Of a DNA stretch of 26,186 nt, positions 8,009-14,748 are shown one piece after another; the stretch's first letter is position 1; every line of letters starts with the position of its first letter. The notes beneath the pieces are model-generated. The model was given only the letters and a program-made list of their open reading frames with translations. It was not told the DNA's origin and did no database searches. This stretch comes from RGIG1668 sp045124495. GTDB taxonomy: Bacteria > Bacillota > Clostridia > Lachnospirales > Lachnospiraceae. The stretch lies in assembly GCA_045124495.1 (NCBI GenBank), contig JBGVLX010000090.1, positions 1 through 26,186 of the forward strand, in the 5' to 3' direction. The translations under genes were made by a program, and so were the position numbers.

Positions 8009-8037
8009 ATTGTAACACAGTTTTTTTTTTTGGTAAA
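8009..8037 (-). promoter_or_regulatory. Sigma-A promoter of rho
   Basis: Minus strand TTTACC (8037-8032) and TACAAT (8014-8009), 17-base spacer that includes a run of eleven A. A small TGGC/GCCA hairpin (7954-7966) lies in the leader. Confidence 0.6.
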
Positions 8038-8058
8038 CATTTTTCTATTTTTATATTA

Positions 8059-8087
8059 TTGCTTATCCCATATTTTCGTGATAGAAT
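8059..8087 (+). promoter_or_regulatory. Sigma-A promoter of the radical SAM / DUF4364 genes
   Basis: TTGCTT (8059-8064), 17-base spacer, TAGAAT (8082-8087) with an upstream TGA giving an extended -10. It lies about 45 bases before the ATG of the small upstream ORF and is divergent from the rho promoter. Confidence 0.65.
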
Positions 8088-8129
8088 GTAACTTATGATA
8101 AAATGTAATCACAGAAAGGCGAATTCAAT

Positions 8130-8252
8130 ATGACTACCAATGAAAAGATTCTTATGTTATCTGTCCCCAAAATCATACCGCCCCTCCTAAAGAAGGGTCT
8201 CAGAAATTGCCAGCCGTGTTATAAAAGCTCATATTTTTTCTTAGCATTATGA
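8130..8252 (+). CDS. 40-residue upstream ORF overlapping the radical SAM start
   Basis: The ATG is preceded by AGAAAGG at a 10-base distance, and the frame (MTTNEKILMLSVPKIIPPLL, then KKGLRNCQPCYKSS and a hydrophobic end) stops in a TGA that shares the ATGA quartet with the start of the next gene. The radical SAM gene itself has no visible ribosome site, so ribosomes ending this ORF may restart there. I do not recognise the peptide; it contains a CxxC. It may be a leader peptide whose translation, not its product, matters. No homology evidence is available, so a chance ORF is possible. Confidence 0.5.
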   Translation: MTTNEKILMLSVPKIIPPLLKKGLRNCQPCYKSSYFFLAL

Positions 8253-9169
8253 AACGACAACCTTATTTTTATACCTTCGACCAATATTTAAAAGAACGTT
8301 TTCACGAAAAAGTATACAAAATTTCACTAAATGGTGGAATGACCTGCCCAAACCGCGACGGAACATTGGGTACCAGGGGATGTATTTTTTGTAGTGAAGG
8401 AGGCTCCGGCGACTTTGCCTCCTCACCTGATTTATCTATTACAGAACAAATTAATGAAGGAAAAAAACTACTCCAAAATAAAACAGATTGCAAAAAGTTT
8501 ATTGCATATTTTCAAGCTTTTACCAATACATATGCGCCCTATGATTATCTTGAAAAAATTTTTACAGAAGCCATATCCTCTGATGAAATAGTAGCACTTT
8601 CTATTGGAACAAGGCCTGATTGTATCCCTGATAAAACTTTAGAATTATTAAAGAAACTAAACAAACAAAAACCTGTGATTATAGAATTAGGCCTTCAAAC
8701 GATTCATGACAAAACAGCAGCATTCATCCGGCGTGGTTATCCACTTTCCACATTTCAGGACTGTGTTACCCGTCTTGCGGATGCCAATATTGAGATTGTG
8801 GTCCATCTTATCCTAGGTTTACCTGGTGAAACCCGAGAAATGATGCTTGAATCCATCCAATATATCAATACTCTTCCAATTAAAGGTGTGAAACTATCTA
8901 TGCTGCACATTTTGAAAGGTACTGATTTGGCTCAGATTTATGAAGAACACCCTTTTTTTACGTTTGATTTAGAAAGCTATACTGATTTGATTTTACTTTG
9001 TATAAAAAATTTACGAAAAGATATTGTAATCCACCGACTGACCGGCGATGGCCCTAAGGAATTATTAATTGCCCCTCGCTTCAGTCTAAACAAACGCCTT
9101 GTATTAAATACCATTCATCAAAAATGTAAACTTTTTCACATTTATCAGGGAATGGAATATGAGCCATAG
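8249..9169 (+). CDS. YtqA/TIGR01212-type radical SAM protein (probable MnmL)
   Basis: A 306-residue radical SAM enzyme. The cluster cysteines are C33, C45 and C48 in MTCPNRDGTLGTRGCIFC, with the wider spacing of the YhcC/YtqA (TIGR01212) family rather than CxxxCxxC. Further family signs are a GTRPDC motif, IELGLQTIHD, a HLILGLPGET motif and LHILKGTDL. B. subtilis YtqA has been linked to a Gram-positive route for modified uridine (mnm5s2U) in tRNA and named MnmL, together with YtqB (MnmM); no ytqB-like gene is seen beside it here. The role is therefore by family, not by context. The start overlaps a short upstream ORF in ATGA and has no Shine-Dalgarno sequence of its own. DUF4364 follows 73 bases later on the same strand. 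Confidence 0.88.
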   Translation: MKRQPYFYTFDQYLKERFHEKVYKISLNGGMTCPNRDGTLGTRGCIFCSEGGSGDFASSPDLSITEQINEGKKLLQNKTDCKKFIAYFQAFTNTYAPYDYLEKIFTEAISSDEIVALSIGTRPDCIPDKTLELLKKLNKQKPVIIELGLQTIHDKTAAFIRRGYPLSTFQDCVTRLADANIEIVVHLILGLPGETREMMLESIQYINTLPIKGVKLSMLHILKGTDLAQIYEEHPFFTFDLESYTDLILLCIKNLRKDIVIHRLTGDGPKELLIAPRFSLNKRLVLNTIHQKCKLFHIYQGMEYEP

Positions 9170-9242
9170 TATTTTCTACCTGAATTTGTGACGAATCCCT
9201 GAAACACATTTTTTCACTTGACTATAAAAAAGGAGACTTTAT

Positions 9243-9791
9243 ATGAATGATGCATTGACATTATATAAACTAATCATTCTTTACATGTTAAATAAAGTAG
9301 ATTTTCCGTTAACCAATTCCCAACTATCCCAATTCATCATAGGAAAAGGTTATACCGATTATTTTACGATACAAACTGCAATTAATGAACTAATTGAGAG
9401 CAGATTGATTTCCTACGAAACTATCCGGAATACTTCACATTATGAGCTTACACCGGATGGCATTGAAACATTAAATTTATTTGAATATAAAATTTCTGCT
9501 CCTATCAAAGAAGACATTCTTAGCTTCTTTAATGAAAATAAATATCAGCTACGAAAAGAAGTTGAGATTATTGCAGAATATTTTCCTGAATCCGAGACCG
9601 AATATCTTGTACGTTGTGCAGTAAAAGAACGTACAAGCACGTTAATGGAAATCAAATTAAATGTGGTAACAAAGGAGCAGGCCATTACCATCTGTGATAA
9701 TTGGAAAAATAATAGTTCCTCGGTTTATGAATCTTTACTCCAACAACTAATGTTTGATTCTTCTAAACAAAACCAAAGCACCACTCAATAG
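9243..9791 (+). CDS. DUF4364 family protein with winged-helix-like start
   Basis: A 182-residue protein of a family found mainly in Clostridia with no assigned function. Residues 1-80 look like a winged helix: LYKLIILYMLNKVDFPLTNS, then LSQFIIGKGYTDYFTIQTAINELIES and a YELTPDGIETLNLF wing, as in MarR/PadR-like regulators. The remainder (85-175) is mixed helix/strand. AAGGAG lies 7 bases before the ATG. It is likely cotranscribed with the radical SAM gene, and a strong terminator begins 9 bases after the stop. The last 45 bases overlap tail-to-tail with the opposite gene. DNA binding is inferred from the fold pattern only. Confidence 0.85.
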   Translation: MNDALTLYKLIILYMLNKVDFPLTNSQLSQFIIGKGYTDYFTIQTAINELIESRLISYETIRNTSHYELTPDGIETLNLFEYKISAPIKEDILSFFNENKYQLRKEVEIIAEYFPESETEYLVRCAVKERTSTLMEIKLNVVTKEQAITICDNWKNNSSSVYESLLQQLMFDSSKQNQSTTQ

Positions 9792-11570
9792 ACTTCCTAC
9801 GATTCCAGCTACTTGAACCGGTAAGCTGGAATCTTTTTTTTCACTTTGAGCATAGGTATCTTTCTTTCTGTTTTCATTTTGTACACCACTTCCCTCATCC
9901 ACACCAATTTCTCTATCTAATATTATTTCTTCCGGAATTTCATCTACCTTCTCTCCTTCAGATGTTTTATCATAACTTTGCTCCTGATTCCGAGTTTCCT
10001 GTATTACTTCCTTTGCTTTTGTATTTTCTGCAAATATCTCAATGGTTTTTTGTCCTGAATTTCCATAAGTATCTTCCATTTCTATGGTTAAAATACATTT
10101 TCCCTCCGGAATTTTGGATGCTTCTTTGTTATACTGTTCCCCATTTATATATAGCTGATAAGTTGCCACATTACTTCCTTCAAACACATCCTCTAACAAC
10201 ACTTCCATATCTTCTATTTCTATTTTTTGGTTTTTAAATTTATCTAATTCTTCCATTTTTAAATCAAACGAACCTACCGTATAGTTTTGATAAAGTCTGC
10301 TTTCATTTCCCAATTCATCCTTTGTGTAAAGATAAACCAGATAATTTCCTTCCTCAGTAAAACATAACTCGCCTTTTGCCATCTCCTTTTCTTCCAAAAT
10401 TAGATCTTCTTTTCCATCAGAATTATAAAATACCCTAATCTGATGTTCCACTAAATTCTCATCCTGCATCTGGTAATAAAACCGAAGCCCATTTTCACCT
10501 TCCTTGTTTTCAAGACGTTCAATACTGGCAACTGGTAACCTAAAATCATTTGTTACTTCAACGCAGACATTTTCATCTATTTCTTCCTGACTTGCAATTT
10601 CCTTTGTTTCCACTTTTTCTGCCAGATTCTGTTGTTCCTGTATCATTGATATTTCATCCTTTTGTTTTGGTATTCCCGTAGATAAGTTAACCTGATGAAC
10701 CATGACATTTTCTGGTCTTTTTGCAGGTTTCACAACAGGTTCTGTATCTTCCACCTTCTCCTCTTTTTGTCCTACCTCTACCTGTTCGCCTAAATCTTTA
10801 TCATTTATTTCCGCATTCTCATCCTTTTCTTCTTTTATCACCTCATTTTCGATCTTTTCTGTTTCTGCCCCTTCCCCCCATTTTATTTCACTCTCATTTT
10901 CTTCTTTTTCTATTATTTCAGCCGAACCTTTCTCTAATTCTTCCTCCGTGTTCGCTTCTTTCTCGTTTTCTACCGTTTCCCCAATTCCCACCTCTTCTAT
11001 GTCTTCTTCGGATTCGTCTGTTTTTTCTTCCGTCACTTCTTCTTTTGTATTTTCTTTTGTAACTTTTCCTATATCCTCCTCTATATTTTCCTCTGTATCC
11101 TTTTCTGTTTCTTCTCCCGTCTCTTCCTCTGTATCCTCTTTCGTTTCTCCCTTTGTTTCTTCTCCAGCCTTTTCTCCTGTATCCTCTTGTGTTTCTCCCT
11201 TTATTTCTTCTCCAAGCTTTTCTCCTGTATCCTTTTGTGTTTCTCCCTTTGTTTCTTCTCCAGCCTCTTCTTCTATATCCTCTTGTGTTTCTCCCTCTGT
11301 TTCTTCTTTCGTATTTTCCTCATTTTCTTCATTTCCAGCTATTTCTTTCCTTTCGTCCTCTGTTTCATCCTTCGCATTTTCCCCTGTTTCGTCTATGTTC
11401 TCTGCCTTATTCGTCGTTTCACTTACGTCTCCTAAATCTTCTCCTTCCTGTTCTATCTGATTCTCCTGAGCCGCATTTACTATTTCCTGTTTTCCTAATG
11501 GTAATATTATTCCACCTGAAAAAAATAACACCGCTGCCAAAATTAATTTTCTACTATTGTTTTTCTTCAT
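9747..11570 (-). CDS. Exported Glu-rich repeat protein, C-terminally membrane anchored
   Basis: 607 residues, not recognised by name. It has a signal peptide (KKNNSRKLILAAVLFFSGG start, likely cut near VNAA at 31-34), a very acidic region (about 38-280) and a 16-residue repeat (AGEETKGETQKDTGEK type) at 87-150 with a degenerate fifth copy. Two beta-rich domains of bacterial Ig-like character follow (about 340-433 with LCFTEEGNYLVYLYTKDELG, and 435-516 with CILTIEMEDTYGNSGQKTIE), then a second low-complexity stretch. The C-terminus is a 15-18-residue hydrophobic helix and a basic tail (FRRIKH), preceded by LPVQV. That resembles a sortase tail but lacks the T-G of LPxTG, so membrane anchoring is the safer reading. 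The ATG (AGAGGT, 5 bases upstream) lies inside the end of the kinase gene. The acidic rod may hold the outer domains away from the membrane. Confidence 0.8.
   Translation of the reverse strand: MKKNNSRKLILAAVLFFSGGIILPLGKQEIVNAAQENQIEQEGEDLGDVSETTNKAENIDETGENAKDETEDERKEIAGNEENEENTKEETEGETQEDIEEEAGEETKGETQKDTGEKLGEEIKGETQEDTGEKAGEETKGETKEDTEEETGEETEKDTEENIEEDIGKVTKENTKEEVTEEKTDESEEDIEEVGIGETVENEKEANTEEELEKGSAEIIEKEENESEIKWGEGAETEKIENEVIKEEKDENAEINDKDLGEQVEVGQKEEKVEDTEPVVKPAKRPENVMVHQVNLSTGIPKQKDEISMIQEQQNLAEKVETKEIASQEEIDENVCVEVTNDFRLPVASIERLENKEGENGLRFYYQMQDENLVEHQIRVFYNSDGKEDLILEEKEMAKGELCFTEEGNYLVYLYTKDELGNESRLYQNYTVGSFDLKMEELDKFKNQKIEIEDMEVLLEDVFEGSNVATYQLYINGEQYNKEASKIPEGKCILTIEMEDTYGNSGQKTIEIFAENTKAKEVIQETRNQEQSYDKTSEGEKVDEIPEEIILDREIGVDEGSGVQNENRKKDTYAQSEKKDSSLPVQVAGIVGSLLSGALVLFRRIKH
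9801..9841 (+). terminator. Terminator of the DUF4364 gene, inside the opposite coding region
   Basis: GATTCCAGCT (9801-9810) and AGCTGGAATC (9824-9833) form a perfect 10-bp stem with a 13-base loop, followed by eight T. It is fully within codons of the minus-strand surface protein gene, just before its C-terminal anchor codons. Confidence 0.92.
11121..11312 (-). repeat. Tandem 48-bp coding repeats in the surface protein gene
   Basis: Four consecutive 16-codon units (residues 87-102, 103-118, 119-134, 135-150) of the pattern xGEEtKGETQeDtgEk, with a fifth degenerate unit at 151-166. Such exact-length units can expand or contract by slippage, so the copy number may vary between strains. Confidence 0.8.
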
Positions 11571-13452
11571 AAATACCTCTTTCCTTTGCTGTTTGAATCA
11601 ACATATTCCATCGTTGATTTCCCTTTAATAAGTTTAATTGGTTTCCAGTTTCAATTACTTCCTGTATCTTCTCTCTTATACTATCTTCTGTAATTTCCTG
11701 ATATTGTTCCATTAACCGATTTAAGAATATGCAATAAATTTCATTTGCATTTTCCCCTAGAATGTAAATTCCCTGGGAATAAATTTCATGTTCCTTCTCA
11801 TATTCCTGCATCTCATGATATAATTTTCCAATATCACATATTTTCCCTTCTACTTCATTTGCTGATTCCCCACAATATTGAATTGCCTTAAAATATGCTG
11901 ATACCGCCTCCTCAAAATATAATATCTTTTGCTCCTTTTCAGTCTCTTCGCAAAGACTTCCCAGCTCTTTTCTAGCATTTCCTAACTGCTCATAACACAA
12001 AAATAAATCCTCTTCGTCCAGTCTTTCTCCACCTTCTAATATCATCCATTCACAGTTGCTTTCTACCATTTTAAGCATATCCGCGTCCTTAGAAAAATAA
12101 GTTAAAATAACCTGGTTTAACATTTGAATCTGAAACATCTGGTCCATAGAATCAGATTCTTCCATTGTGATGTCCCGGAACCCTGTTAAAACTTCTTTTA
12201 ATTCACTTAATGATAAATCCGAATTCACCAGACATCCTGATATTTCCTTAAAATAATAAGCTTTGCTGCCTATTTCTAAGTTCGACAACCTTGAAAAATA
12301 TATAAATGCCTTCTGATATTTTTGCTTTGCCAGATAATAGGTTCCTATGGCATATGCAACATCCTCCTGATATAGAATTTCTCCCTCTGCATTCTCTATG
12401 ACTCCTTCCGCAACATAATCAATATTTCCCTTTTTTAATTCCGTTCTGGCAAGAGAAAAAAATTCAATATATCCTTTTTCCTCTAAAGGATACTGGGTAA
12501 TGCAATCATATAGCAACGAAAATGCCTCTTCATACCTTCCTTCCATCCTGCATTGGACTGCCTTGTTTACCATAGTTTCATATTGATCCTTTGTCTCAGA
12601 TAATGCTACTTTTTGTCCACTTTGAAAGAAAATTGACATGCATGCAACAACTAAAGCAAAAACAGGAAAAATCAATACCTTTATTCCCTCTTTTCCTTTT
12701 CTTTTTCTTTCTTTTTCCTTTAATCTTCCCAGGTCTTGTTGCATTTTTTTTATACTTTGGTACCTTTTCTCCTTCTGAGACTCTAGTGCTTTTTTTAAAA
12801 ACGTCCGATATTCTCTCGGCACCTTTTGGTAGTCACTTTTTCCTTCTTCATACAATTCTCCTGTAAAAAGCTCAAAGAAAACCTGTCCCAAACTGTAAAT
12901 ATCACTTCGAATATCCAAAGAAATTTTCCCACTTTTCCCACAGTATTGCTCTGGAGCTGCATAGCCTTTCGTTCCATAACTTTTCGTTACACTTTCCGTA
13001 ACCAAAGAAGCGGAACCAAAATCAATCAGACTAATATTTCCTTGTTTTCCAACAATAATATTCTCTGGTTTTAAATCTCCATAAAAAATTGCCGGCTTCC
13101 TATTATGTAAATAAACAAGTATTTCCATCAATTCCGTCAACCATCGTTCTATCTGTTTCTTTGTAATTTTTCCCCTTTTCATCACATCCCGTAGAGTTTC
13201 CCCTTGTATATAGTCTAAAATATAATATTTCGCCTTTTCATCATAAAAAAATTCTACTACTCTTGGTATCGCAGGGTGCGAAAGATTCTTTAAAAGTTCC
13301 ATTTCTTTTTCGTATTCCTTTCCTTTGGCATCTGTTTTCCATATTTTTTTCATTAACCAGACTTTATGAAGGACCTGATCCTCAACCAAAAAGACTTCCG
13401 AACATCCCCCTTCCCCAATTTTTCTGAGAAGTTTATATTTTTTTATCTGCAT
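11554..13452 (-). CDS. Transmembrane Ser/Thr protein kinase with TPR-like outer region
   Basis: Start chosen at ATG 13452 (MQIKKYKLLRKIGEGGCSEV) with GGTGG just upstream, giving 632 residues; the frame extends 20 codons further but those lie within the phosphatase gene. Kinase domain 6-240: glycine loop GEGGCSEV (13-20), probable lysine K35, catalytic loop YGDLKPENI (124-132, D126), DFG (144-146) and APEQY (166-170). The HRD arginine is glycine here, so it is a non-RD kinase. A K/R-rich stretch (245-258) precedes one membrane helix (about 259-276). Residues 285-632 would be outside and show TPR-like helix pairs (EGRYEEAFSLLYDCITQYP, LAKQKYQKAFIYFSRL). No PASTA repeats, unlike PrkC/Stk1. The ATG overlaps the end of the phosphatase gene by 10 bases and the stop overlaps the start of the surface protein gene, so the three are translated together. 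Confidence 0.9.
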   Translation of the reverse strand: MQIKKYKLLRKIGEGGCSEVFLVEDQVLHKVWLMKKIWKTDAKGKEYEKEMELLKNLSHPAIPRVVEFFYDEKAKYYILDYIQGETLRDVMKRGKITKKQIERWLTELMEILVYLHNRKPAIFYGDLKPENIIVGKQGNISLIDFGSASLVTESVTKSYGTKGYAAPEQYCGKSGKISLDIRSDIYSLGQVFFELFTGELYEEGKSDYQKVPREYRTFLKKALESQKEKRYQSIKKMQQDLGRLKEKERKRKGKEGIKVLIFPVFALVVACMSIFFQSGQKVALSETKDQYETMVNKAVQCRMEGRYEEAFSLLYDCITQYPLEEKGYIEFFSLARTELKKGNIDYVAEGVIENAEGEILYQEDVAYAIGTYYLAKQKYQKAFIYFSRLSNLEIGSKAYYFKEISGCLVNSDLSLSELKEVLTGFRDITMEESDSMDQMFQIQMLNQVILTYFSKDADMLKMVESNCEWMILEGGERLDEEDLFLCYEQLGNARKELGSLCEETEKEQKILYFEEAVSAYFKAIQYCGESANEVEGKICDIGKLYHEMQEYEKEHEIYSQGIYILGENANEIYCIFLNRLMEQYQEITEDSIREKIQEVIETGNQLNLLKGNQRWNMLIQTAKERGIYEEKQ

Positions 13453-14207
13453 GTTACCACCACCGCTGAAATATTGTCCATTTCCTCTCTTTCCTTTACC
13501 AATTTTATACAAGTTCGAAGGGCATACCTGATTCTTTCTTTCCTTCTACAATGTTTTGGAGAGAAATACATCTTTATCTCTTTCTTTTTTAATTTCTGAT
13601 AAAAACCATCGCTACATAATAAAAAGTTAGTATTCTTTGTTACTCTTCCGACTTTGACATATGGCCTAAGTCCGGATGTCACCCCAACACATTGAGTTAA
13701 AATATGTTTTTCTTTTTCTTTGTTATTATGAAATCCATAAAAAAATTCTTTTTTATTTTTTTCATACAAAGTATGATCCTTACTGATAACCCGGACAAAA
13801 TGCTTAATTTTATATACTCTGGAATCTCCTATATGAAACAGAACATAGGTGTTCTTATATAGAATCAAAGAGGACAACGTAGTTCCTATCATACTGTAAT
13901 GCCGCTTTCCTACTTGTCTTAGCTTTTGATTTGCATGAAATAACAGCGAGTTCCACTGTTCTATGATTTGATCTTCCCATTTTTTGTTTTGAAATATTCG
14001 TTCATCTAAAAGAGAAAACCAACGTCGAAATTCGTGAACCAGACAATGGCTGGCAACCTCACCATAGGACAGACCACCAACACCATCACATACGATTAAT
14101 AAAAGAATTTTATTTTCGTTTTGAACTTTTGAAAAATAAGCGATACAATCTTCATTTATCGATTCTGATTTGCCTTTATCCGTTTGAGCACAGGCAATAT
14201 AACGCAC
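13443..14207 (-). CDS. PP2C-family Ser/Thr protein phosphatase
   Basis: 254 residues, starting with GTG behind a near-perfect AAGGAGGTG site. The metal-dependent phosphatase motifs are all present: NED (18-20), DGVGGLSYGEVAS (41-53, D41), GTTLSSLIL (108-116), IGDSRVY (126-132, D128), CSDGFY (198-203, D200) and EMDNIS (242-247, D244). PrpC/Stp-type enzymes remove phosphate from proteins phosphorylated by the partner Ser/Thr kinase, usually encoded next to them as here. There is no membrane segment, so it acts in the cytoplasm on the kinase domain or its targets. It is the first gene of a three-gene operon with a long repeat-bearing leader. Confidence 0.94.
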   Translation of the reverse strand: MRYIACAQTDKGKSESINEDCIAYFSKVQNENKILLLIVCDGVGGLSYGEVASHCLVHEFRRWFSLLDERIFQNKKWEDQIIEQWNSLLFHANQKLRQVGKRHYSMIGTTLSSLILYKNTYVLFHIGDSRVYKIKHFVRVISKDHTLYEKNKKEFFYGFHNNKEKEKHILTQCVGVTSGLRPYVKVGRVTKNTNFLLCSDGFYQKLKKKEIKMYFSPKHCRRKERIRYALRTCIKLVKEREEMDNISAVVVTCR

Positions 14208-14320
14208 CGATACACCTCCTTCAGGTATTATTTTTTTAATACTTTTGCTGTTTTAAATAAGATTTCATCATTCAAAATAATGTCTGGATAAAATAACTTT
14301 ATTCCATGATGATTCTTAAC

Positions 14321-14492
14321 TTGAATCACTATGATTTAGAACATAACCGGGAGGTTCCCCAGCTTGAATCATTATGATTTAGAATTTAACTGGAAAGTTC
14401 CTCAACTTGAATCATTATGATTTAGAATTTATCCGGGAGGTTCCCCTGTCTGAATCATTATGATTTAGAATTTAACCGAGATGATTCACTAA
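14321..14492. repeat. Four tandem 43-bp repeats in the phosphatase-kinase leader
   Basis: Units start at 14321, 14364, 14407 and 14450, each exactly 43 bases. The first ~20 bases (TTGAATCATTATGATTTAGA) are nearly invariant and contain a 13-bp palindrome AATCAT-T-ATGATT. The remainder is looser but keeps a GGGAGGTTCCC-like small inverted repeat in units 1 and 3, degenerate in unit 4. A decayed fifth copy (TGAATCATTGAGTTTTA) starts near 14502. There are no unique spacers, so this is not CRISPR. The array lies downstream of the likely operon promoter and so would be transcribed. Confidence 0.9.
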
Positions 14493-14537
14493 TTTCTTTC
14501 ATGAATCATTGAGTTTTAAGATGTAAACTATAATAGG

Positions 14538-14566
14538 AGTTTAATTTATAATATCATTTTTGTCAA
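14538..14566 (-). promoter_or_regulatory. Probable promoter of the phosphatase-kinase-surface protein operon
   Basis: Minus strand TTGACA (14566-14561), 17-base spacer, TAAACT (14543-14538; 4 of 6 matches to the -10). Transcription would start near 14531 and give a leader of about 320 nt that includes all four tandem repeats. Confidence 0.5.
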
Positions 14567-14648
14567 TATAAATTTTAAATATTTTTCATTTTTAATAGTT
14601 TTAAATATTTTTTAACATTTTTTTAGCCTTTTTTTTGTCCATTTTTTT

Positions 14649-14657
14649 TGATATACT
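14649..14657 (+). promoter_or_regulatory. Extended -10 promoter of the PHP gene
   Basis: TGATATACT: a TGN element directly before TATACT. The -35 position is only a T run, so recognition would lean on the extended -10. The start codon is about 90 bases downstream. Confidence 0.45.
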
Positions 14658-14748
14658 AACAGCAAGAAACAGTATTTTCCCTCATCTGCGCTGTTAAAAC
14701 TAAATGCGAAAGAAAGGAATGTGTTTTTTTACACATTACGGTACGAAT

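Larger units (their letters stand above)
14208..14748. other. Large divergent intergenic region with repeats and two promoters
   Basis: This 541-base gap holds, from left to right, an AT hairpin just before the phosphatase ribosome site (GTATTA/TAATAC around 14225-14242), four 43-bp tandem repeats, a minus-strand promoter, a highly AT-rich tract (14567-14648) and a plus-strand extended -10 promoter. No credible ORF is seen. The tract between the promoters is rich in A and T runs and may be bent. Confidence 0.6.

Noticed and set aside
9747..9830. LPxTG sortase signal at the end of the surface protein
   Set aside because: The motif is LPVQV, without the T-G needed by known sortases, so only membrane anchoring is claimed.
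10702..11460. Long plus-strand Ser/Phe-rich ORF of 252 codons
   Set aside because: It is the mirror of the Glu-rich repeat region of the minus-strand gene. It has no promoter or ribosome site and a composition explained by reverse GAA/GAG codons.
14321..14492. Possible CRISPR array because of regularly spaced repeats
   Set aside because: The 43-bp unit repeats as a whole. The segments between the conserved cores are related to each other rather than unique, and no cas genes are present.
14321..14492. Repeat cores as Fur/PerR/Zur boxes
   Set aside because: AATCAT-T-ATGATT does not match the ATTATC or ATTATAA half-sites of those families; the likeness is only AT-richness and dyad symmetry.
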